Of a DNA stretch of 64,000 nucleotides, positions 39,612 to 46,271 are shown piece after piece. The stretch spans positions 5,580,001-5,644,000 of the forward strand of contig NZ_CP011533.1 in assembly GCF_001704275.1 (NCBI RefSeq), given 5' to 3'. The stretch is from Streptomyces noursei ATCC 11455 (GTDB lineage Bacteria; Actinomycetota; Actinomycetes; Streptomycetales; Streptomycetaceae). Made by a program: the position numbers and the translations under genes. The notes below the pieces were generated by a model that saw only the letters and a program-made list of their open reading frames with translations, was not told the origin of the DNA and searched no databases. Each line of letters opens with the position of its first letter. Within the stretch, counting starts at the first letter, position 1.

Positions 39612-40922
39612 ATGGCCGGTGCCGCTGGACGGCTCACCAACCTTGCCGAGGAGGTTCTGGGGGCCCCGCTCCCGGTGCGGATCCGCGCCTGGGACCGCAG
39701 CGAGTCCGGCCCCCCGGACGCCCCGGTGCTCGTCATCCGCAATCGCCGGGCGCTGCGCCGACTGCTTTTCAAACCAGGTGAGTTGGGCCTGGCCCGGGCC
39801 TGGGTGGCCGGTGACATCGACGTCCAGGGCGACCTCTACGAGGCGCTGGACCGGCTCGCCGGGCTGATCTGGGAGCGCGGCAGCGCCGGCCCGAAGGCGC
39901 CGCGCGCCGCCGTGCTGCGCGCCCTGGCCCGCCCCGAGATCCGCGCCGCCGCCAAGGAACTGCTCTCCCTGGCCGGCCTCCCGGTCCCGCCCCCGCCGCC
40001 CGTGGAGGAGGCCCGCCCGCGCCGCGGGGCGCTGCACTCCCTGCTCCGCGACCGGCAGGCGATCAGCCACCACTACGACGTCGGCAACGACTTCTACGCG
40101 CTGGTGCTCGGCCCGTCCATGGTCTACTCCTGCGCCTACTGGGAGACGCCGGACGCCACCCTGGAGGACGCCCAGCGCGACAAGCTCGACCTGATCTGCC
40201 GCAAGCTCGGCCTGGCGGAGGGGCAGCGGCTGCTGGACGTGGGCTGCGGCTGGGGCTCGATGGTGCTGCACGCGGCCCGCGAGTACGGCGTCCGGGCGGT
40301 CGGCATCACGCTCTCCGAGGAGCAGGCCACCTACGCCCGCAAGCGGATCGCCGAGGCCGGGCTCGCCGACCGGGTCGAGATCCGGGTGCAGGACTACCGC
40401 GAGATCGCCGACGGGCCGTTCGACGCGATCTCCTCGATCGGGATGGCCGAGCACGTCGGCCGGGCCCGGTACGCGGAGTACGCGGAACTGCTGTACGCCC
40501 TGCTCAAGCCCGGCGGGCGGCTGCTCAACCACCAGATCGCGCGCCGGCCGCTGGCGGACGAGGAGACGTACCGCGTCGACGAGTTCATCGACCGCTATGT
40601 CTTCCCCGACGGGGAGTTGGCCCCGGTGGGGCGGACCGTCGGCCAGCTGGAGGAGGCCGGCTTCGAGGTGCGGGACGTGGAGGCGATCCGGGAGCACTAC
40701 GCGCTGACGCTGCGTCGGTGGGTGGCCAATCTGGAGGCCCACTGGAACGAGGCGGCCCGGCTCACGTCCCCGGGCCGGGCCCGGGTCTGGCGGCTCTACA
40801 TGGCCGCCTCGGCGCTGTCGTTCGAGCGCAACCGCATAGGGGTCAACCAGGTGCTGGCGGTCCGTACGCCGGATTCCGGGGCCCCCGCGCTGCCGCTGCG
40901 GGCCCGGGACTGGCGGGGCTGA
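39612..40922 (+). CDS. Cyclopropane-fatty-acyl-phospholipid synthase family methyltransferase
   Basis: 436 residues. The ATG at 39612 was chosen because GGAGGTG lies 9 bases upstream; the ATG at 39594 lacks such a site. The N-terminal ~120 residues resemble the phospholipid-binding domain of CFA synthases (RNRRALRRLLFKPGELGLAR). The catalytic part has AISHHYDVGNDFYALVLGPS, the SAM motif LLDVGCGWGSMVLHAA, and SIGMAEHVGRARYAEY. It probably transfers a methyl or methylene group to double bonds of membrane lipids. The Cfa/mycolic cyclopropane family is clear, the exact product is not. Confidence 0.9.
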   Translation: MAGAAGRLTNLAEEVLGAPLPVRIRAWDRSESGPPDAPVLVIRNRRALRRLLFKPGELGLARAWVAGDIDVQGDLYEALDRLAGLIWERGSAGPKAPRAAVLRALARPEIRAAAKELLSLAGLPVPPPPPVEEARPRRGALHSLLRDRQAISHHYDVGNDFYALVLGPSMVYSCAYWETPDATLEDAQRDKLDLICRKLGLAEGQRLLDVGCGWGSMVLHAAREYGVRAVGITLSEEQATYARKRIAEAGLADRVEIRVQDYREIADGPFDAISSIGMAEHVGRARYAEYAELLYALLKPGGRLLNHQIARRPLADEETYRVDEFIDRYVFPDGELAPVGRTVGQLEEAGFEVRDVEAIREHYALTLRRWVANLEAHWNEAARLTSPGRARVWRLYMAASALSFERNRIGVNQVLAVRTPDSGAPALPLRARDWRG

Positions 40923-40940
40923 ACCACCGGGTGCCCACGG

Positions 40941-40988
40941 CCGAGGGCCCCGTTCCCCCGCACCAGGGCGGGGGAACGGGGCCCTCGG
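40941..40988. terminator. 21-bp bidirectional terminator
   Basis: Perfect arms 40941-40961 and 40968-40988 around an ACCAGG loop, between the convergent cfa-like gene and the ABC permease gene. Confidence 0.9.
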
Positions 40989-41009
40989 GCCGTTCGGGAG
41001 GGGTGCCGG

Positions 41010-43541
41010 CTACTCGGCCTTGATGGCCTGGAGCATGTTGAGCTTCGCCGCCCGGCGCGCCGGCCACAGCGCGGCCAGGACGCCCACCAGCGCGGCCACC
41101 GCGAGGAAGACGGTCATCCGGCCCCACGGCATCACCAGCTCGTAGGTCGGCAGCGAGCCGCTGATCAGCTCACCGGCCGCCCAGCCGAGGAACACGCCCA
41201 GGCCGATTCCCAGCACCCCGCCGAAGAGCGAGATCACCAGCGACTCCAGCCGCACCATCCGCTTGATCCCGCGGCGGTCCAGGCCGATGGCGCGCAGCAT
41301 GCCGATCTCCTGGGAGCGCTCGAAGACCGACATCGCCAGGGTGTTGATGACGCCGAGCACCGCCACGATCACCGCCATGGCCAGCAGGCCGTAGACCATG
41401 TTCAGCATCAGCGTGAAGGTCTGGGCGATGGCGTTGGAGACGTCCCTCTTGTCCGCGACGGTGATCGCCGGGTTCTTGCCGAGCGCCTTGACCAGGGAGT
41501 CCTTGGCCTCGGGGGTGGCGCCGTGCGCGGTCTTGACCAGCACCTGCATGTCGGTGGCGTGCTTCTGGTGCGGCGCGAGCGTGCCGTTGTCCAGGATGAT
41601 GCCGCGGATCACCTCGTTGCCCTGGTAGATCCCGCCGATGGTCAGCGTGCTCTTCTTGCCGTCCTCGAAGGTCACCGGCAGCCGGGAGCCGACGTGCCAG
41701 CCCTTGTCCTTGGCGAGGGAGTCGTCCACGACGGCCCGGTCGCCGTCCAGGGTGCCGAGCGCGCCCTCGGTGAAGTCGAGCTGGGTGAGCCGGCCGAAGT
41801 CCTTGCCGTTGACGCCGGTCAGGTACTCGGTGTCGGCGCCGATGCGGGACGGGGAGTTGCGCAGCGGGCTGGACGCGGTGACCCCGTCCACGGCCGCGAG
41901 CTTCTTCGCCACGTCCGGGGAGAGCGGGGACCGGGTCGCCATGGAGACGACGTAGTCGGCCTTCAGGGCGGAGGTGGCCATCTTGTCGATGCCCTGCTGC
42001 ACGCTGCCGGCGATCACCGTCAGGCCGGTGATCAGGGTCAGCCCGATCATCAGCGCGGAGGCGGTGGCGGCCGTCCGGCGCGGGTTGCGGACGGCGTTCT
42101 GCCGGGCGAGGGTGCCGGATATCCCGAAGAGCCGCAGCACCGGGGAGGCCAGCGCGACCAGCGGGCGGGACAGCAGCGGCGTCAGCACGAACACGCCGAT
42201 CAGCAGCAGCGCGGCGCCCGCGCCCATGGTGACCTTGCCGTCGGACATCCCGGTGGCGACCAGGACCGCGGCCGTGCCGGCGCCCGCGAAGAGCGCGCCG
42301 ATGGTGTTGCGGACCACCAGCGACTTGGTGGTGGCGGTGGCGTGCACGCTGTTCATCGCGGCGACCGGCGGGATCTTCGCGGCCCGGCGGCCGGGCAGCC
42401 AGGCGGCCAGGACCGTGACGACGATGCCGACCACCAGGGCGATCAGGATCGTGCTGGGCGAGATCACCAGTGGGCCGTCGGGCACCTTCGCGCCGGTGGC
42501 GTTCAGCAGCGAGCGCAGGGCGGCGCCGATGCCGATACCGGCCAGCAGGCCCGTCACCGCGGCCACCGCGCCGACCACGAACGCCTCGGTCAGCACCGAG
42601 CGGGTGATCTGGCGGCGGCTGGCGCCGACCGCACGCAGCAGCGCCAGCTCCTTGGTGCGCTGGGCGACCAGCATGGTGAAGGTGTTGGCGATGATGAAGA
42701 CGCCGACGAAGAGCGCGACGGCGGCGAAGCCGAGCAGGCCGGTCTTCATCCCGTCCATGCTCTGCGCGATCATCGTGGCCTGCTCGTCGGCGAGTTGACG
42801 CCCGGTGGTGGCCTCGGTGCCCTGCGGCAGCACCTTCTCCACCGCGTCCTTCAGCGCCGCCTGGGAGGTGCCCGGGGCGGCCTTGACGTCGATCTCGTCG
42901 AACCGGCCGGGGGCCGCGAACAGCTTCTGGGCGGTGGCGGTGTCGAACAGCGCGAGGCTGCCGCCGGCGCCGACCCGGGCGTCGTCGGTGCTGAAGACGC
43001 CGGTCAGCTTCTGCTCCCGGACCGGGCCGTCGACGGATATCCGGACGGTGTCGCCGACCTTGTAGCCGCCGCGGTCGGCGGTGTGGGCGTCCAGCGCGAA
43101 CTCGTGCGGACCCTTGGGGGCGGCGCCGCTGCGCATCGGATAGCGGGCGTCGGTGCCGTTCGGACCGGGGAAGTAGTTGCCGCCGAGGGTCGAGAAGCCG
43201 TCGCCGATCATCGTGCCGTGCTTGTCGGCGATGGCGGTGAAGCCGGAGACGGTGCCGGTGGCGGAGGCGGCGCCCGGCAGGTGGGCGGCCGTCTCCAGCA
43301 GCTTCTGGTCGAGCGCGGGGCGGGCCCCGGGGACGCCGTCGGCGCGGTCGGAGCCGCCGCGCTGGATGGCCACGTCGACGTTGTCGAAGCCCTTGCGGGC
43401 GGTGCCCTGGAGGGCGTCGGAGAGGGTGGAGGTGAAGACCAGGGTGCCGGAGACGAAGGCCACGCCGAGCATCACGGCGAGCACGGTCATCAGCAGCCGG
43501 GCCTTGTGCGCGAGCACATTGCGCAAGGCGGTACGGAACAT
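41010..43541 (-). CDS. FtsX/MacB-type ABC transporter permease
   Basis: 843 residues. An N-terminal membrane helix (ARLLMTVLAVMLGVAFVSGT) is followed by a large extracytoplasmic domain and two FtsX-like permease cores (~260-385 and ~715-835; FVLGVINTLAMSVFERSQEI-like segments with AVIVAVLGVINTLAMSVFER). This is the duplicated layout of MacB/LolC-type mechanotransmission exporters that work with a dedicated ATPase. The ATPase is encoded 63 bases upstream in the same direction, so the two form an operon. Substrate unknown; antimicrobial peptides, lipoproteins or cell-wall signals are typical. Confidence 0.9.
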   Translation of the reverse strand: MFRTALRNVLAHKARLLMTVLAVMLGVAFVSGTLVFTSTLSDALQGTARKGFDNVDVAIQRGGSDRADGVPGARPALDQKLLETAAHLPGAASATGTVSGFTAIADKHGTMIGDGFSTLGGNYFPGPNGTDARYPMRSGAAPKGPHEFALDAHTADRGGYKVGDTVRISVDGPVREQKLTGVFSTDDARVGAGGSLALFDTATAQKLFAAPGRFDEIDVKAAPGTSQAALKDAVEKVLPQGTEATTGRQLADEQATMIAQSMDGMKTGLLGFAAVALFVGVFIIANTFTMLVAQRTKELALLRAVGASRRQITRSVLTEAFVVGAVAAVTGLLAGIGIGAALRSLLNATGAKVPDGPLVISPSTILIALVVGIVVTVLAAWLPGRRAAKIPPVAAMNSVHATATTKSLVVRNTIGALFAGAGTAAVLVATGMSDGKVTMGAGAALLLIGVFVLTPLLSRPLVALASPVLRLFGISGTLARQNAVRNPRRTAATASALMIGLTLITGLTVIAGSVQQGIDKMATSALKADYVVSMATRSPLSPDVAKKLAAVDGVTASSPLRNSPSRIGADTEYLTGVNGKDFGRLTQLDFTEGALGTLDGDRAVVDDSLAKDKGWHVGSRLPVTFEDGKKSTLTIGGIYQGNEVIRGIILDNGTLAPHQKHATDMQVLVKTAHGATPEAKDSLVKALGKNPAITVADKRDVSNAIAQTFTLMLNMVYGLLAMAVIVAVLGVINTLAMSVFERSQEIGMLRAIGLDRRGIKRMVRLESLVISLFGGVLGIGLGVFLGWAAGELISGSLPTYELVMPWGRMTVFLAVAALVGVLAALWPARRAAKLNMLQAIKAE

Positions 43542-43604
43542 GGGTGGGTCAGTCCTGGAGGAGTGGTCCGGGGTGTCCGGGGTGCGGGAGGTGGCTGCTG
43601 CCGG

Positions 43605-44417
43605 TCAGCTGACGCGGCCCGTGGCGTCGAGGCCGGGGGTCCGGGGGGCACCCCCGGAAAAGCCCAGCATGCGTTCGAGCACCATGTCGGCGCTGGGGTC
43701 GGGCATGTCGTCGACGATCCGGCCGTCGGCGAGGAATATGACGCGGTCCGCGTACGACGCCGCGACCGGGTCGTGGGTCACCATCACCACCGTCTGGCCC
43801 AGTTCGCGCACGGAGTTGCGCAGGAAGCCCAGGACCTCGGCGCCGGAGCGGGAGTCGAGGTTGCCGGTGGGCTCGTCGGCGAAGATGATCTCGGGCCGGG
43901 AGGCCAGGGCGCGGGCCACCGCCACGCGCTGCTGCTGGCCGCCGGAGAGCTGGCTCGGGCGGTGCTTGAGCCGGCCGGAGAGGCCGACGGTCTCCACGAC
44001 CCGGTCCAGCCAGGCGCGGTCCGGCTTCCGGCCGGCGATGTCCATGGGGAGGGTGATGTTCTCCAGGGCGGTGAGCGTCGGGAGGAGGTTGAACGCCTGG
44101 AAGACGAAGCCGATCTTGTCGCGCCGGAGCTGGGTGAGCTTCTTGTCCTTCAGCCCGGTCAGCTCGATGTCGCCGATCTTCGCCGAGCCGCCGGAGATCG
44201 CGTCCAGGCCGGCCATGCAGTGCATCAGCGTGGACTTGCCGGAGCCGGAGGGGCCCATGATCGCGGTGAACCGGGCCTGGCGGAAGTCGACGGAGACCGC
44301 GTCCAGGGCGACCACCTGGGTCTCGCCCTGTCCGTAGACCTTGCTGAGATCCGTGGCGCGGGCGGCCACCGCGGTGCTGCGGCCGGCGACGGTGGCGCCG
44401 GAGTGGGTGGTGGTCAC
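43605..44417 (-). CDS. MacB/LolD-type ABC transporter ATPase
   Basis: 270 residues from the GTG at 44417 with AGGAG 9 bases ahead. Walker A GPSGSGKST, Q-loop FQAFNLLP, signature LSGGQQQRVAVARAL, Walker B IIFADEPTGNLD and H-loop THD are all intact. The insertion TLPMDIAGRKPDRAWLD is usual for this subfamily. It powers the FtsX-type permease encoded just downstream. The last ~15 residues (SGGAPRTPGLDATG) are encoded by a GGGGGTCC...GGGGGGCACCCCC palindromic stretch, an apparent repeat-derived tail. Confidence 0.93.
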   Translation of the reverse strand: MTTTHSGATVAGRSTAVAARATDLSKVYGQGETQVVALDAVSVDFRQARFTAIMGPSGSGKSTLMHCMAGLDAISGGSAKIGDIELTGLKDKKLTQLRRDKIGFVFQAFNLLPTLTALENITLPMDIAGRKPDRAWLDRVVETVGLSGRLKHRPSQLSGGQQQRVAVARALASRPEIIFADEPTGNLDSRSGAEVLGFLRNSVRELGQTVVMVTHDPVAASYADRVIFLADGRIVDDMPDPSADMVLERMLGFSGGAPRTPGLDATGRVS

Positions 44418-44563
44418 GGGAAGGGTCTCCTGTCGGGACGAGGAACGGGCCGCTCCCGCACCGGCGCGGTGGCCGCGGCGGCGGGGTGGCGGAACATCGG
44501 TTTCCATCGTCCGGCAGCGCATCGTGCCCGGACGTCAACCCGTGTGACCGTCCTTGGGCCACC

Positions 44564-44600
44564 CCCAGGGATTAGCTCCCCGTGCTCCGTCATCCCTGGG
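44564..44600. promoter_or_regulatory. Inverted repeat upstream of the MacB-like operon
   Basis: CCCAGGGAT (44564-44572) and ATCCCTGGG (44592-44600) are perfect 9-bp arms 19 bases apart, about 150 bases ahead of the ATPase start. They could bind a response regulator or repressor. The rest of 44418-44904 is the divergent spacer with bldA; it includes an AT-rich patch near 44803-44820 (GTTG...CAAC arms) and TACGCT at 44862-44867 as a possible bldA -10 box. Confidence 0.4.
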
Positions 44601-44904
44601 TATGAGGTCGTCCCTGAGGCCGATGGTGCCGGTGGGGCACCGGTCGGGCATTGCCGGAGGGCGCGCGGAGGGCGTTGGGGCGCCGTCGCGGAGGCGTCGA
44701 ATTTTCGTCAATTCGGGGTCGGATTTCGCTCTCGCGACCACCGGCGAACATGGGCTCCAGGCATGTGCCAGAGGCTCTGTCGGACCCTGATGCACCCTCA
44801 GTTGCCAATAAAATAAGACAACCTCGGGATGAGCGGCCGATCCGCCTGGTGCGCTGCGGGCTACGCTCGTGCTGCCTTCTATGAGGAGGCATGGGGGACC
44901 CCAC

Positions 44905-44986
44905 GCCCGGATGGTGGAATGCAGACACGGCGAGCTTAAACCTCGCTGGCCTTCGGGCCGTGCCGGTTCAAGTCCGGCTCCGGGCA
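44905..44986 (+). tRNA. bldA: tRNA-Leu(UAA), bldA
   Basis: A complete cloverleaf. The acceptor stem GCCCGGA pairs with TCCGGGC, discriminator A. The anticodon stem GCGAG/CTCGC encloses the loop CTTAAAC with anticodon TAA at 44937-44939. There is a class II variable arm, and the T-loop is GGTTCAAGTCC. CCA is not encoded. This is the only tRNA for UUA codons in Streptomyces, and its level gates translation of TTA-containing developmental and antibiotic-regulatory genes. I found no in-frame TTA in the intact genes flanking it. Confidence 0.97.
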
Positions 44987-45043
44987 CTTCCCGCGGGCAG
45001 CGGGACAAAGACCCGTAAGTACCTGAATATTCAACGTGTATCA

Positions 45044-45083
45044 CGAGGCGGGGCCGCCGGGAAAACCCGGCGGCCCCGCCTCG
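45044..45083. terminator. 18-bp terminator with AAAA loop
   Basis: Perfect arms 45044-45061 and 45066-45083 enclose AAAA. It serves bldA from the left and the glycosyltransferase operon from the right. Confidence 0.9.
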
Positions 45084-45101
45084 GTATTGCGCGGTGGCGG
45101 C

Positions 45102-46271
45102 TCAGCGCTCCACGAGCGCGAACAGCGCCTCCCAGCGGCCGACGATCTCGTCGGTGGAGAACCGCTGGATGTTCTCCCGGGCCGTCTCGCCCATCCGGTC
45201 CCGCAGCTCCTGGTCCGACATCAGAGTGTCGAGGTGCCGGGCGAATTCGGTGATGTTGCCGGGCGGGGCCAGGAAGCCGTCCGTGCCGTCCGTGATGATC
45301 TCGCGGACGCCCGGCGCCACGTCGAAGGCCACACACGGCACGGCGGTGGCCATCGCCTCCATCGGCGCGAGCGGGAAGCCCTCGCCGCGCGAGCTCAGCG
45401 CGAACACCGCGCTCTCCCGCAGCGCTCCGGCGACATCGCTGGTCCGCCCCATCCACTCGACCGAGTCGGTCACCCCCAGCTCGGCCGCCTGCTTGCGCAG
45501 CGCCTCGGCCTCCTCACCGGAGCCGTAGATCCGCAGCGTCCAGTCCGGGTGCTGCGGCGCGACCTTGGCCCACGCCTCCAGGAGCAGGTCCACGCCCTTC
45601 TCCTCGTGCAGCCGGCCGATGCTCGCCACGACCTTCCGGGACCGGTCCGAGGGGACGTCGGGGAAGAACGGCAGCGGGTTCGGCATGAAGCCGACGTTGT
45701 CCATCCGCTGGCGGATCCACTTGTCCGCGTCCTCGCGGGTGAGCGGCAGCATCCGGTCGACGTCCTGGTAAAACCGCTTGACGCGGGCGAACCGGGACGA
45801 CCGGCGGCAGGTCTCGAACGATTCGTGGCTCATTCCGATCACCGCCAGCCCGGCGGTGTCGGCCAGCGCCACCCACTCCATCGCCCACACCTGGGTCACG
45901 ATCACCACGCCGCCCGGCTGCGCGCCCCGGAACAGCGTGGTCATCTTCGCGGCCTGCTCGTGCATCCCGGCCTCGCGGGCGGTCCGGCGGCGCTGCTCGA
46001 CGACGTTCAGCTTGTCCCGCAGGCCGCGTACCGGGCGCACGCTCGGCGGGTGCACGTCGTAGAGCGTGGTGGTCCGGTACGGCAGATCGGGACCGAGCTC
46101 GTGGACCCGGCCCTCGGGCGGTGGCACGATCCCGATGACGTGCACCCGGTGGCCCTGCTCGGCGAACAGGCGCGCCATCTGGTGCGACCAACTGGTGATG
46201 CCGCCCAGCTCGTTGACGCTGTTGGAGACGAAGAAGATGTCCCGCGGCTCGGCTGCGTTCGACTTGGTCAT
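45102..46271 (-). CDS. GT4-family glycosyltransferase
   Basis: 389 residues, GT-B fold. The N-terminal half has IFFVSNSVNELGGITSWSHQ, the Gly-rich acceptor loop. The C-terminal half has KVVASIGRLHEEKGVDLLLE and LSSRGEGFPLAPMEAMATAV, with the E-x7-E nucleotide-sugar motif of family GT4. Its ATG overlaps the stop of the upstream TagF-like gene (TGATG), so the pair is co-translated. It probably adds a sugar to the cell-wall glycopolymer made by the partner. Cytoplasmic or membrane-associated. Confidence 0.9.
   Translation of the reverse strand: MTKSNAAEPRDIFFVSNSVNELGGITSWSHQMARLFAEQGHRVHVIGIVPPPEGRVHELGPDLPYRTTTLYDVHPPSVRPVRGLRDKLNVVEQRRRTAREAGMHEQAAKMTTLFRGAQPGGVVIVTQVWAMEWVALADTAGLAVIGMSHESFETCRRSSRFARVKRFYQDVDRMLPLTREDADKWIRQRMDNVGFMPNPLPFFPDVPSDRSRKVVASIGRLHEEKGVDLLLEAWAKVAPQHPDWTLRIYGSGEEAEALRKQAAELGVTDSVEWMGRTSDVAGALRESAVFALSSRGEGFPLAPMEAMATAVPCVAFDVAPGVREIITDGTDGFLAPPGNITEFARHLDTLMSDQELRDRMGETARENIQRFSTDEIVGRWEALFALVER

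Noticed and set aside
41523-44816. A long rightward open frame across the MacB-like operon
   Set aside because: It is the antisense of two genes with intact ABC motifs, and its product is low-complexity Gly/Val/Arg.
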